From contig NZ_OZ034983.1 in assembly GCF_964030845.1 (NCBI RefSeq), positions 1,674,001 to 1,738,000 of the forward strand: DNA of 64,000 nucleotides. Direction: 5' to 3'. The stretch comes from Candidatus Fukatsuia endosymbiont of Tuberolachnus salignus (GTDB taxonomy: Bacteria > Pseudomonadota > Gammaproteobacteria > Enterobacterales > Enterobacteriaceae). Of the stretch, positions 15,104 through 24,615 are shown one piece after another. Numbering within the stretch: the first letter of the stretch is position 1; each line of letters starts with the position of its first letter. The position numbers and the translations under genes are program-made. Below the pieces are notes generated by a model, which was not told the origin of the DNA, did no database searches, and was given only the letters and a program-made list of their open reading frames with translations.

Positions 15104-16065
15104 TTATCTTTATATTACGCCGATTATTACTGCTGCTAATAACACTGTTTATGCTGTCCTTGGTCAGTTTTAGTGTGACTTTTCTTCCCTTTGATGATGA
15201 AGCACTCAACAGCACAGCGCTAATTGACGATTATTTATTCTATTTCAATAAACTATTGCAGTGTGATTTCGGCATTTCCAATATAAATAATCAACCAATC
15301 AATGAACAACTACAAGCTGCCCTTCCCGCCACCATGGAATTATGTATTCTGACTTTTTTGCTAGCGTTACTTATTGGTATTCCGCTGGGCATTCTTGCCG
15401 GCATGCAACGCGGTAAAATGACAGATTTCATTATTAGTCTTCTGGCATTGATCGGTTTTTCCATCCCAGTGTTCTGGCTAGCTTTATTATTGATGCTACT
15501 TTTTTCGGTAAATCTTGGCTGGTTGCCTGTATCAGGTCGCTTTGATTTATTGTATCAAGTCAAACCTGTTACCGGACTCGCATTGGTCGATGCTTGGTTA
15601 TCTGATTCTCCCTATCGCAAAGAGATAATAACCAGCACCCTGAAACATATGCTTTTGCCAACGGTCACTCTGGCCATCGCCCCCATTACCGAGATAATAC
15701 GCCTAATGCGTACCAGTACCGATGAAATTATTGGTCAAAACTACATTAAAGCGGCAGCAACCCGTGGTTTATCAAAACTGACGATCATTCATCGTCACTT
15801 ACTACATAACGCGCTGCCACCGATTATCCCCAAATTGGGGTTACAAGTTTCGGCGATGTTAACCTTAGCAATGCTTACCGAAATCGTATTTAACTGGCCT
15901 GGCTTGGGTCGCTGGTTAATCACCGCTATCCGCCAGCAAGATTACACCGCTATCTCAGCAGCGGTTATGGTCATTGGAGCGCTAGTCGTTATGATTAACG
16001 TAATATCAGATATTTTGGGGATGATGATGACACCACTAAAACACAGGGAATGGTATGGGATCTGA
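15100..16065 (+). CDS. sapB: SapB, inner-membrane permease of the Sap transporter
   Basis: This DppB-class permease has an N-terminal helix (MIIFILRRLLLLLITLFML), five further predicted membrane helices and the EAA loop (YIKAAATRGLSKLTIIHRHLL) that docks on the ATPases. At 321 residues it equals the E. coli protein. The ATG overlaps the sapA stop (ATGA), giving translational coupling. Confidence 0.95.
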   Translation: MIIFILRRLLLLLITLFMLSLVSFSVTFLPFDDEALNSTALIDDYLFYFNKLLQCDFGISNINNQPINEQLQAALPATMELCILTFLLALLIGIPLGILAGMQRGKMTDFIISLLALIGFSIPVFWLALLLMLLFSVNLGWLPVSGRFDLLYQVKPVTGLALVDAWLSDSPYRKEIITSTLKHMLLPTVTLAIAPITEIIRLMRTSTDEIIGQNYIKAAATRGLSKLTIIHRHLLHNALPPIIPKLGLQVSAMLTLAMLTEIVFNWPGLGRWLITAIRQQDYTAISAAVMVIGALVVMINVISDILGMMMTPLKHREWYGI

Positions 16066-16945
16066 TAATATCTACTGTGAAAAGAAAACGCCGAGTCCGC
16101 TCCATTACATCTGGCACAATTTTCATTCTGACATGCTGGCCTTGATTGGTTTCTACGGAGTACTCAGCCTGATATTACTGTGCTTCTTTGGCAATATACT
16201 GGCACCTTACACCTTGGAGCAACAATTTTTAGGTTATCAATTGCTACCACCTTCCTGGTCACGATATGGTGATGTGTCTTTCTTTCTCGGTACCGACGAT
16301 CTAGGACGTGATGTTCTTAGCCGTTTATTAACAGGTACCTCTTCTACTTTCGGTTCAGCACTGTTGGTCACGCTCGCAGCCGTATGTGGTGGCTTATTAC
16401 TTGGTGTATTAGCAGGTATTACCCACGGCTTGCGATCAGCAATACTCAATCATCTGTTAGATACACTACTATGCATTCCCTCCCTACTGCTTGCTATCAT
16501 TGTCGTGGCTTTTTCTGGGCCAAGCTTACAACATACCCTATTTGCCGTCTGGTTAGCACTATTACCACGTATGGTACGCACAATCTATAGTGCAGTTAAT
16601 GATAAAATGGGTAAAGAATATGTCGTTGCAGCCCGCTTAGATGGCGCGTCGACATACTATATTTTGATCTATGCTATTTTTCCCAATATCGTGGCAATAC
16701 TAGTGACTGAGTTTACCCGTGCTTTATCAATAGCCATCCTTGATATTGCAGCGCTAGGCTTTTTGAATTTAGGTGCCCAGTTACCTTCGTCTGAATGGGG
16801 TGCTATGCTGGGAGACTCACTAGAGCTGCTCTATATCGCTCCCTGGACAGTTATCGTACCGGGATCTGCTATTTTCATCAGTGCATTGATGGTTAATTTA
16901 CTGGGCGATGGTATGCATCGGGCAATAAATAAAGGCGTTAAATAA
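16055..16945 (+). CDS. sapC: SapC, inner-membrane permease of the Sap transporter
   Basis: This DppC-class permease has 296 residues. A cytoplasmic N-terminus is followed by a first helix (ALIGFYGVLSLILLCFFGNIL) and the FLGTDDLGRDVLSRLLTGT motif typical of peptide and nickel permeases. The EAA loop is YVVAARLDGASTYYILIYAIFPN. It overlaps sapB by 11 nt and forms the heterodimeric channel with SapB. Confidence 0.95.
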   Translation: MGSDNIYCEKKTPSPLHYIWHNFHSDMLALIGFYGVLSLILLCFFGNILAPYTLEQQFLGYQLLPPSWSRYGDVSFFLGTDDLGRDVLSRLLTGTSSTFGSALLVTLAAVCGGLLLGVLAGITHGLRSAILNHLLDTLLCIPSLLLAIIVVAFSGPSLQHTLFAVWLALLPRMVRTIYSAVNDKMGKEYVVAARLDGASTYYILIYAIFPNIVAILVTEFTRALSIAILDIAALGFLNLGAQLPSSEWGAMLGDSLELLYIAPWTVIVPGSAIFISALMVNLLGDGMHRAINKGVK

Positions 16946-17938
16946 ATGGCGTTACTTGATATCCGCAATCTCACTATCGAGTTTACAACACCCACCGGGG
17001 CGATAAAAGCAGTCGACAGGATCAGTATTATGCTGACAGAAGGCGAGGTACGTGGGTTAGTTGGTGAGTCTGGTTCAGGTAAAAGTTTGATTGCTAAAGC
17101 GATCTGTGATGTCAACAATGAAAATTGGAAGATCACTGCAGACCGTTTTCATTTTAATAATATTGATCTATTACGCTTATCCGTACACGAACGACGTAAG
17201 CTGATCGGGCACAATATCTCGATGATATTTCAGGAACCACAATCCTGCCTGGATCCTTCAGAGAAAATTGGCAAACAGTTAATTCAGTCAATACCTGACT
17301 GGACTTACAAAGGCCAATGGTGGCAACGTTTTCATTGGCGTAAGCGGCGAGCCATTGAATTACTCCATCGAGTTGGCATCAAAGACCATGAAGATATTAT
17401 GAACAGCTATCCCTACCAATTGACAGAGGGGGAATGCCAAAAAGTGATGATTGCTATCGCATTAGCCAATCAACCACGACTACTGATTGCCGATGAACCG
17501 ACCAATACGATGGAGTCCACCACTCAAGCACAAATTTTCCGCCTACTCACACGCTTAAACAAAAACAATAAGACGACGATTTTACTCATCAGTCACGATC
17601 TACAATTTATGAGTCAATGGGCAGACAGAATCAACGTGCTATATTGCGGCCAAACGGTAGAAAGTGCCATGCGCGACGATCTGCTTGCAACTCCACACCA
17701 TCCTTATACCCAAGCATTAATACGCTCAATGCCTGATTTTGGTCGTTCACTGCCTCATAAAAGCCGCCTTAATACATTACCTGGTGCTATCCCCTCATTA
17801 GAGCATTTACCTATCGGCTGTCGTCTAGGGCCCCGTTGCCCCTATGCAAAAAAGAACTGTATTGAAACACCACGGCTACGACAGATAAAAAACCATGCTT
17901 TTGCTTGCCATTTTCCACTGAATCTGGAGGATAAATAA
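16946..17938 (+). CDS. sapD: SapD, ATP-binding protein of the Sap transporter
   Basis: This OppD-class ATPase has Walker A (GESGSGKS, near residue 39), an IFQEPQSCLDPSE Q-loop, an unusual signature region (LTEGECQKVMIA in place of LSGG), Walker B (LLIADEPTN) and the H-loop (LISHD). The C-terminal oligopeptide/dipeptide extension carries cysteines (GCRLGPRCPYAKKNC) that bind an Fe-S cluster in this subfamily. LTEGE also occurs in E. coli SapD as I remember it. SapD influences potassium uptake by Trk in E. coli. Start and sapC stop are adjacent. Confidence 0.94.
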   Translation: MALLDIRNLTIEFTTPTGAIKAVDRISIMLTEGEVRGLVGESGSGKSLIAKAICDVNNENWKITADRFHFNNIDLLRLSVHERRKLIGHNISMIFQEPQSCLDPSEKIGKQLIQSIPDWTYKGQWWQRFHWRKRRAIELLHRVGIKDHEDIMNSYPYQLTEGECQKVMIAIALANQPRLLIADEPTNTMESTTQAQIFRLLTRLNKNNKTTILLISHDLQFMSQWADRINVLYCGQTVESAMRDDLLATPHHPYTQALIRSMPDFGRSLPHKSRLNTLPGAIPSLEHLPIGCRLGPRCPYAKKNCIETPRLRQIKNHAFACHFPLNLEDK

Positions 17939-18757
17939 ATGGTAGAAATGCTATTCGAAGTGCGTAACTTGAGTAAAAAGTTTGGCTATCGTAGCGGATT
18001 ATTACGGCGTCAGCATGTTATTGAAGCAGTAAAGTCAGTGAATTTCACGTTACGAAAAGGCCACACACTGGCTATCATTGGTGAAAACGGCTCAGGTAAA
18101 TCAACGCTAGCAAAAATGCTCTCTGGCGTGACTAAACCTAGCACCGGAGAGCTATTAATCGATGGCCACCGCCTTAGTTACGGTGATTATGCGTATCGCA
18201 GTCAACATATCCGTATGATATTCCAAGATCCTAGTACTTCACTGAATCCACGCCAACGGATTGGTCAGCTCCTCGATATCCCACTGAAATTAAATACAAC
18301 ACTCGATGCGGCGGCGCGTGAACAACGTATTTATCACACACTACGTCAAGTTGGGCTTTTACCGAACCACGCTGACTATTACCCTCACATGCTGGCATCA
18401 GGACAAAAACAACGTATTGCGCTAGCGCGTGCGCTCATTCTGCGGCCTAAAGTGATTGTTGCCGATGAGGCGCTAGCCTCGCTCGATATGTCAATACGTT
18501 CACAAATTATCAATCTAATGTTGGAATTACAGGAAAAACACGGTATAGCTTATATTTACGTCACTCACCATCTGGGCATGATGAAACACATCAGTGATCA
18601 AGTCATCGTCATGCATAAAGGAGAAGTCGTGGAACGTGGCAGTACAGCGGAAGTATTAGCCGCTCCCCTACATGAGCAGACCAAACGTTTGGTTGCTAGC
18701 CATTTTGGCGAAGCACTCACTGCGGACGCTTGGCGCTGTGATGGTGACGGCTTTTAA
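17939..18757 (+). CDS. sapF: SapF, ATP-binding protein of the Sap transporter
   Basis: The OppF-class ATPase has 272 residues with Walker A (GENGSGKST), Q-loop (MIFQDPSTSLNPRQR), signature ASGQKQRIALARAL, Walker B (VIVADEALASLD) and H-loop (VTHHLG). It begins one base after the sapD stop and ends the operon. It partners SapD on the SapBC channel. The stop is 4 bp from the stop of the convergent DUF2157 gene, leaving no room for a separate terminator. Confidence 0.95.
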   Translation: MVEMLFEVRNLSKKFGYRSGLLRRQHVIEAVKSVNFTLRKGHTLAIIGENGSGKSTLAKMLSGVTKPSTGELLIDGHRLSYGDYAYRSQHIRMIFQDPSTSLNPRQRIGQLLDIPLKLNTTLDAAAREQRIYHTLRQVGLLPNHADYYPHMLASGQKQRIALARALILRPKVIVADEALASLDMSIRSQIINLMLELQEKHGIAYIYVTHHLGMMKHISDQVIVMHKGEVVERGSTAEVLAAPLHEQTKRLVASHFGEALTADAWRCDGDGF

Positions 18758-18761
18758 GAGA

Positions 18762-19775
18762 TTAAAGCCCAGCCCTGCCCGGATAGCAACGCGGAAAATA
18801 ACGGCAAACCGACAATGGCAGTAAACCTAGCACAAAGCCACGACTCTGATGCCAAAAAGCAGATAACAACAGTAAAGCTGAACCGGCTATCAACGCTGTG
18901 ATGGCAAAACTCAGGCTAACAAAGCCACTTTTATCCAAGAGTGATGTAAAAGCATAAAGAACATAGCCAAGCGCGGATACCATAAGTGCACGTCGGTCAA
19001 TCGCCAGTGAAAAAAACGCCATTAACACATAAAATATTAATACCAATAGCGTGTTCAGCAACCTGACATCCCCCTCCCCCAACATGGTAATAAAAAGCGG
19101 ATGAACTAACATCGGGGCGGCTAACAAGTGAAGCCAGAAAGCCACATCAGCCCGCCGAGTTTGACGCTGAATATCCGAGACATCCCAATACATGGCGAAG
19201 GCAAATACCAGCAAACCAGAGCCAAATATCAGCTTCGGCATCATATTTTCCAGTACAGGAAACACCATCAGAAAAACAGATAAAACTCCCCAAACAACAA
19301 CACCCACGCCGGCCGCCAAAGTAATAGGAATATGAAAACGTCGCCAATGGAGTAACGCGGCTAAAGCCGTCAGTAAAATGGCAATAATCCAGCGAATAAC
19401 AGCATCTTTAATGCCATAGCCATAAATCGGCACAGAACCGATAGCAACGATAAAAGCGAGTAACAGCACAACAGCAGGTAGTGCCATATGACGCTTACGG
19501 ACAAAATATTCCGCCAACCCCCATGCCACGCCTGCACACAGTAGACCGCCAAGCCACCGATGATAGGCGCCGCCAAGTACGAATGTCGCACCTAAAAGTA
19601 ACAGACTGGCAATCACCACAAAAATATCATTAAATCCAGCAAGCAAACGAAAACTTTCCTCATCGACTGCTGATGTCTTACGCATATTATCCACATGATC
19701 ACGCAGCGCCTGCGCCGCTTGCGGGCTAATCGCCTGTGCAACAACAGCGGATTCAATGTCTTCATTACTGTACAT
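18762..19775 (-). CDS. DUF2157-like multi-span membrane protein
   Basis: The 337-residue product has an N-terminal soluble helix (EDIESAVVAQAISPQAAQAL), then about ten hydrophobic helices separated by short loops, as in DUF2157 membrane proteins. Function is unknown. The last 20 residues (VCRYFPRCYPGRAGL) are unlike a normal membrane-protein tail. The gene ends against sapF, so the 3' end may be slightly rearranged. GGGGAGAT stands before the ATG at 19775. Confidence 0.7.
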   Translation of the reverse strand: MYSNEDIESAVVAQAISPQAAQALRDHVDNMRKTSAVDEESFRLLAGFNDIFVVIASLLLLGATFVLGGAYHRWLGGLLCAGVAWGLAEYFVRKRHMALPAVVLLLAFIVAIGSVPIYGYGIKDAVIRWIIAILLTALAALLHWRRFHIPITLAAGVGVVVWGVLSVFLMVFPVLENMMPKLIFGSGLLVFAFAMYWDVSDIQRQTRRADVAFWLHLLAAPMLVHPLFITMLGEGDVRLLNTLLVLIFYVLMAFFSLAIDRRALMVSALGYVLYAFTSLLDKSGFVSLSFAITALIAGSALLLLSAFWHQSRGFVLGLLPLSVCRYFPRCYPGRAGL

Positions 19776-19979
19776 AGGTTATCTCCCCAGTTTAAAAGAA
19801 ACATTATAGTCTCCTAACTTATCATTAAATCTTACTAATAATAGTTTCTTGTTTATAGAAAGATAACCGGGATAAAACAAGTTTCACAGACACCCTCAAT
19901 CCTGATAAAGCGTGCTAGAATTGCCTCGTTCAGTTTATAACCGAACAATTCTAATAAAACGACCACAAGGATTACTGCT

Positions 19980-20771
19980 ATGGGGTTTCTTACCGGCAAA
20001 CGCATTCTCATCACTGGTGTAGCCAGCAAACTTTCCATTGCCTACGGCATCGCGCAGGCAATGCGTCGCCAAGGCGCTGAATTGGCATTTACCTATCAGA
20101 ACGATCAACTTAAAGGACGTGTAGAAGAATTCGCTGACAAGCTAGATTCAAAGCTGACTTTTCCCTGCGATGTTGCAAAAGATGCAAGCATCACTGAGCT
20201 ATTCGAAAAATTAAAAGAAAAATGGCCTGCATTTGATGGTCTGGTACATTCCATCGCTTTCGCCCCTCGCGATCAGCTCGATGGCGATTACGTTAATGCC
20301 GTTACCCGCGAAGGCTTTGCTATCGCGCACGATATCAGCTCTTACAGCTTTGTAGCGATGGCTAAAGCCTGCCGCCCCATGCTAAAAGAAAAATCAGCAC
20401 TGCTGACACTAACGTATTTGGGTGCTGAACGCGCGATCCCTAATTACAATGTGATGGGCTTGGCAAAAGCATCGTTGGAAGCCAATGTGCGCTATATGGC
20501 AAACGCAATGGGACCACAAGGTATCCGCGTCAACGGTATTTCGGCAGGGCCAATACGTACCCTAGCAGCATCCGGTATTAAGAATTTTCGTAAAATGTTG
20601 GACCACTGTGAAGCCGTTACCCCAATGTGCCGTACTGTCACTCTCGAAGATGTCGGCAACCCCGCCGCTTTTCTCTGTTCTGACCTCGCCGCAGGTATTA
20701 CCGGTGAGATCCTGTATGTTGATGGTGGTTTCAACATTGCAGCGATGAATGAATTAACACTGGAACAATGA
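19980..20771 (+). CDS. fabI: Enoyl-[acyl-carrier-protein] reductase (NADH)
   Basis: FabI performs the last reduction in each round of fatty acid elongation and is the target of triclosan and diazaborines. The 263-residue protein has the N-terminal MGFLTGKRILITGVASKLSIA nucleotide fold and the catalytic Tyr-(6)-Lys pair in YLGAERAIPNYNVMGLAKAS (Y156, K163). The substrate loop region AGPIRTLAASGIK and the VDGGF end are also present. Position 93 is alanine (HSIAFAPRDQ) where E. coli has glycine, and position 97 is arginine where E. coli has glycine. G93 changes give triclosan or diazaborine resistance in E. coli. AAGGA precedes the ATG. Confidence 0.96.
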   Translation: MGFLTGKRILITGVASKLSIAYGIAQAMRRQGAELAFTYQNDQLKGRVEEFADKLDSKLTFPCDVAKDASITELFEKLKEKWPAFDGLVHSIAFAPRDQLDGDYVNAVTREGFAIAHDISSYSFVAMAKACRPMLKEKSALLTLTYLGAERAIPNYNVMGLAKASLEANVRYMANAMGPQGIRVNGISAGPIRTLAASGIKNFRKMLDHCEAVTPMCRTVTLEDVGNPAAFLCSDLAAGITGEILYVDGGFNIAAMNELTLEQ

Positions 20772-20849
20772 ATTTTATTAAGACATCCCACAACTAACCC
20801 TATTTCATCCGCTGCTTAACAACAGCGGCTCCTAGTTTGGAACAGGTTC

Positions 20850-20966
20850 TTAGAGCCTGTTCTAAATCTTTTTCGCTGTGCTCAGACGAGGAAAAAATGG
20901 GCGGAATTTTGAGCCTGTTGTTGACGAAGTACCAGCGAACACAAAAAATTTCGAACAGGTTCTTAG
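20850..20966 (+). repeat. MITE-1 copy, shortened
   Basis: The copy begins TTAGAGCCTGTTCTAAATC and ends ATTTCGAACAGGTTCTTA, with a shorter interior than other copies. Just before it, AGTTTGGAACAGGTTCTTAG (20834) looks like the right end of another copy, so two elements probably inserted next to each other. The rest of 20772-21127 shows no gene. Confidence 0.8.
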
Positions 20967-21171
20967 AATTATTTACAATCTAAGCTCCTACCTGAAACAT
21001 AAAAATAGTGCACATTACAGATAATAATCATATCTTATGAAGACGCCAAAAGGTGTCTTCTACGCGTCGCCTTTTATATTTTCCTGTCATTTTATGACCG
21101 GTTATGAGTGAAATCAGAGGTCTCTCTATGACAATAAAAAACAATACTGATGATCCGAAAAACATCAGTAT

Positions 21172-21366
21172 TAATGTATTCAAACAACCGAAAGCGTTTT
21201 ACCTCATTTTCTCGATCGAACTATGGGAACGCTTCGTAATGTATTCAAACAACCGAAAGCGTTTTACCTCATTTTCTCGATCGAACTATGGGAACGCTTC
21301 GTAATGTATTCAAACAACCGAAAGCGTTTTACCTCATTTTCTCGATCGAACTATGGGAACGCTTCG
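21172..21366 (+). repeat. Exact 65-bp tandem triplication inside dtpA
   Basis: Units 21172-21236, 21237-21301 and 21302-21366 are identical, each starting TAATGTATTC and ending GGGAACGCTTCG. Because 65 is not a multiple of three, the two extra copies shift the reading frame. Perfect identity implies a recent event. Confidence 0.95.
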
Positions 21367-21757
21367 GTTTCTACGGCCTGCAAGGGATTATGGCTGTTTA
21401 TCTAGTAAAAATGTTAGGACTAAGCGAAGCCGACTCCATCATTCTTTTTTCTTCATTCAGTGCTTTGGTCTTTAGCTTTATAGCGATTGGCGGCTGGTTG
21501 GGTGATAAAGTACTGGGTAGTAAACGAGTCATCATACTGGGTATATTAGTTTTGGCTCTCGGCTACGCGATGGTGGCTTATTCAGAACATAACGTTTTTT
21601 GGGTTTATCTCGGCATGGCGACCATTGCGGTCGGCAACGGTTTGTTTAAGGCCAACCCTTCCTCACTGCTGGCGACCTGCTACAAAAAAGACGATCCACG
21701 CCTGGACGGGGCCTTTACCATGTACTACATGTCCGTCAATATCGGATCATTTATGTC

Positions 21758-21815
21758 CATGTTAGCGACCCCTTGGCTGGCGGCAACATGTTAGCGACCC
21801 CTTGGCTGGCGGCAA
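21758..21815 (+). repeat. Exact 29-bp tandem duplication inside dtpA
   Basis: CATGTTAGCGACCCCTTGGC begins both 29-bp units (21758-21786 and 21787-21815), which are identical. The duplication shifts frame by two and, with the upstream +130 bp, restores the original frame downstream. Confidence 0.93.
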
Positions 21816-22789
21816 GATACGGTTGGAACATCGCTTTTTCTCTTAGTGTCGTCGGTATGTTAATTACCCTAGTCAATTTTTTGTTCTGTCGTCATTGGGT
21901 AAAAGACCAAGGTTCACAACCTGATTTTTCACCACTACAAATAAAAAAATTACTGATAGTATTAATTGGCATCATCACTCTTATCCTGATTTCCAACTGG
22001 TTGCTGCATAACCAGGCCATTGCGCATTGGGCATTAGCTGTCGTTGCTGGCGCTATCATTATTATTTTCGCCAAAGAAACCTTCGCTTTACAGGATGTCG
22101 CTCGCCGTAAAATGATTGTCGCTTTTTTGCTGATGCTTGAAGCCGTGATCTTTTTTGTGCTTTATAGCCAAATGCCAACCTCGTTGAATTTCTTCGCTAT
22201 TCATAATGTTGAACATGTTATTTTAGGATTCAACGTTGAGGCAGAGCAATATCAGGCTTTAAATCCATTCTGGATTATGGCCGCAAGCCCCATTCTAGCA
22301 ATCCTGTATAATAAGTTGGGTGTTCGTTTGCCCATGCCACACAAATTTGCCATAGGCATGCTACTGAGCGCAACAGCATTCCTGGTGTTACCATTAGGCG
22401 CAAGTTTCGCCAATGCACAAAGTATCGTATCAGTTAACTGGCTAATCCTTAGCTACGCTTTGCAAAGTATCGGCGAACTGATGATTTCAGGCTTGGGCCT
22501 GGCGATGGTAGCGTAATTGGTACCTCAGCGTTTGATGGGCTTTATTATGGGAGCATGGTTCCTTACCACTGCGGCCGCGGCGATAATCGCCGGTAAGGTT
22601 GCAGCACTCACAGCGGTACCCAGTGGTATTACCGACGCTCGAGCATCATTGGATATTTACAGCCATGTGTTTATGCAAATCGGCATTGTGACGGGTATTA
22701 TCGCGCTACTGATGCTGTTAACAGCACCCAAGTTACATCGCATGACACTGGAATAAGAAATATCAATAATCTATTATCAATTTCCAAAA

Positions 22790-22815
22790 AATACGCGCCT
22801 TCACGGGCGTTTTTA
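22790..22815 (+). terminator. Terminator behind dtpA
   Basis: ACGCGCC and GGGCGT pair across TTCAC with one bulged G and are followed by TTTTTAT. It lies about 35 nt beyond the dtpA stop. Confidence 0.65.
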
Positions 22816-22897
22816 TAAGGTGTTTACTGTATATTAACAGCGAAATGACGAGATCCAGCCTACAGTTATAAAATCATTTTCTATTCGAGGTAATAAT

Positions 22898-24307
22898 ATG
22901 ATTTGTTTTCCTGGAACACCATCACCTTATAGATTCAGTATTGAAGCTGTACAAGAATTATCAATTCCGACAAAATTTGAGGTAATAAAAGATAAAAATA
23001 CTCAATATAGAATAAAAGAAAAAATAAACTATATTTGGCGAAAATATAAAAATTTATTTTTATATCACAACAATAAAAAATTTGCCATCTGGAAAGCACT
23101 TTATAGATTATATTCAGCAGAATATAATTATTTTGCCTGGGATAAAAAGATTACTGAGAAAAATTGGCATCAACTGATACATGCTCTTCAGAAAATAAAA
23201 TCTCTTATGGCACCTGGGCATAAAAATAAATTATCTGTGTCATGTAATAAAGAATTTATTATTATAAACATTGACCAGGAGAGAATACTCTTACCTAATC
23301 TATATGATCAAGTAGATTACAATGGTATTAGTAAATTTATGGAAAATGTGATTGAGGATGAGAGGAAAGGAAATCTGACAAGATTATTTCCATTATCCTC
23401 ATCAAAGAAAAATGACATACCACTACCACGACAAAGACTAGACGACTTACAATACATCTATACTAATGGGAAAAAAAGCGAGGAAAATACAAATAAAGAA
23501 TATAAAAATACAGATGTAAACGAAAAAAATAAAAAAAATCAAGACGTCTCTGGGCACTACAGAAAAGAAATAGAGCAAATGTTCCTTGACAATGTAAGAG
23601 ATTGTAATAAGAACCAACAGATTTACGTAAATAAAAAACATCATCCGCCATTGAAAAAATTTACCGGTAACCAACTTGATCCCGATTATCATATAAAAGG
23701 AATAAAGTATATTCAAGATAGTAAAATACTTCAATCAATAATTCAGATAGATAGCATAGAAGCAACACAGGTGGCAGTAATAATTGGACATCTATGCCAA
23801 ACCAGCACAAATCTGACTGTAGGTACACTGTTCAATAGTACGGAAAGACTTAACAAAAAAATTAGAGGAAACAGTGAAACACTAGAATGTTTATTACAAC
23901 AGCGAAGGAATATCATTGATAATCATACCGTTTACGATCCTGAAAATACTCTCATTAGTATCGATAAACAACCCAATGGCAATATTCTTCTTACCAGTAA
24001 ATCCTGTGTGATCCATTTTTGTAAGTTTCCCGATCAATCTGCTGATGGATCGATCAAAGACGGTGATGAATACTATTATCCCTTTAATTTGGCAATAAAT
24101 TATGTCATGAGAATTGCACCTGATGGTACTGAAACTTTTCAAGAGTTTTCGCTCTCATTTATCCCACTAAAAGCAGAAATGTTGAATAGGCAAATAGACA
24201 AAAAAATAAATACTAATAATTGTATAAAACTCATATCAGAAGTTTTAGAAGAATATAATGAGAAAAAGGAACAAGCAGCAATAGTCGATATAATTAAAAA
24301 AATATAG
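22898..24307 (+). CDS. Candidate type III effector with STE-like N-terminus, unknown C-terminal domain
   Basis: This 469-residue, AT-rich, Lys/Asn-rich protein has no signal peptide or membrane helix. Residues 40-130 follow the plan of the N-terminal translocation domain of Salmonella SPI-2 effectors such as SifA and SspH2. An aromatic/basic stretch with a Leu-Phe pair (W47, K49, LF 53-54) and a helix ending KALYRLYSAEY come first. A second helix (WHQLIHALQKIKSLM) then leads into a KLSV beta segment. The comparison is from memory, at pattern level. The middle (175-250) is polar and low in complexity. The C-terminal 200 residues match nothing I recognise. GAGG lies before the ATG. It is convergent with the kinase-like gene, and both differ sharply in base composition from flanking genes, suggesting horizontal transfer. 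Confidence 0.5.
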   Translation: MICFPGTPSPYRFSIEAVQELSIPTKFEVIKDKNTQYRIKEKINYIWRKYKNLFLYHNNKKFAIWKALYRLYSAEYNYFAWDKKITEKNWHQLIHALQKIKSLMAPGHKNKLSVSCNKEFIIINIDQERILLPNLYDQVDYNGISKFMENVIEDERKGNLTRLFPLSSSKKNDIPLPRQRLDDLQYIYTNGKKSEENTNKEYKNTDVNEKNKKNQDVSGHYRKEIEQMFLDNVRDCNKNQQIYVNKKHHPPLKKFTGNQLDPDYHIKGIKYIQDSKILQSIIQIDSIEATQVAVIIGHLCQTSTNLTVGTLFNSTERLNKKIRGNSETLECLLQQRRNIIDNHTVYDPENTLISIDKQPNGNILLTSKSCVIHFCKFPDQSADGSIKDGDEYYYPFNLAINYVMRIAPDGTETFQEFSLSFIPLKAEMLNRQIDKKINTNNCIKLISEVLEEYNEKKEQAAIVDIIKKI

Positions 24308-24615
24308 CATTAACGAGGAAATGGTTATCACCACTAGAATAAGTGGGTTCCTCAAAAAATCTCTTGCTAATGATAATGGGTTTTTAACAGTGTGGACAAA
24401 TATCGTTTCTATATATAATGATATGAATAAATTCTTTCTTAACTCATCAGGGCATATTACATGCTCTGATAAGTTATAGCTACACAATTTAATTTTGATT
24501 AGCACACAAATATGAACTACTCCGTAGATTTACTCCTTAGTGTATCAGTTAGGCAATCAAAATTAAATCATGCAGCCATATCAGTAAATGTATCTTTTCA
24601 TAATGAAATAATTTG
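24308..24615. other. Intergenic stretch between two convergent effector-like genes
   Basis: The 308-bp AT-rich space holds no gene. GAGGAA (24315) can pair with TTCCTC (24350), with an inner CACT/AGTG, followed by AAAAAATC; this may terminate one of the two converging messages. Nothing else is recognised. Confidence 0.4.

Larger units (their letters stand above)
21128..22756 (+). pseudogene. dtpA: Dipeptide/tripeptide permease DtpA (TppB), broken
   Basis: The reading pieces spell a POT-family proton-peptide symporter: KAFYLIFSIELWERFGFYGLQGIMAVYLV, GGWLGDKVLGSKRVIILG, NPSSLLATCY, DGAFTMYYMSVNIGSF and the C-terminal membrane helices. Three lesions are visible. A 65-bp segment is present three times in exact tandem (21172-21366), adding 130 bp and shifting frame. 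A 29-bp segment is duplicated exactly (21758-21815), which brings the frame back (159 bp in total). A TAA at 22514-22516 interrupts LGLAMVA-x-LVPQRLMGF, where CAA (Gln) is expected. No single frame can give a functional transporter. Confidence 0.92.
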
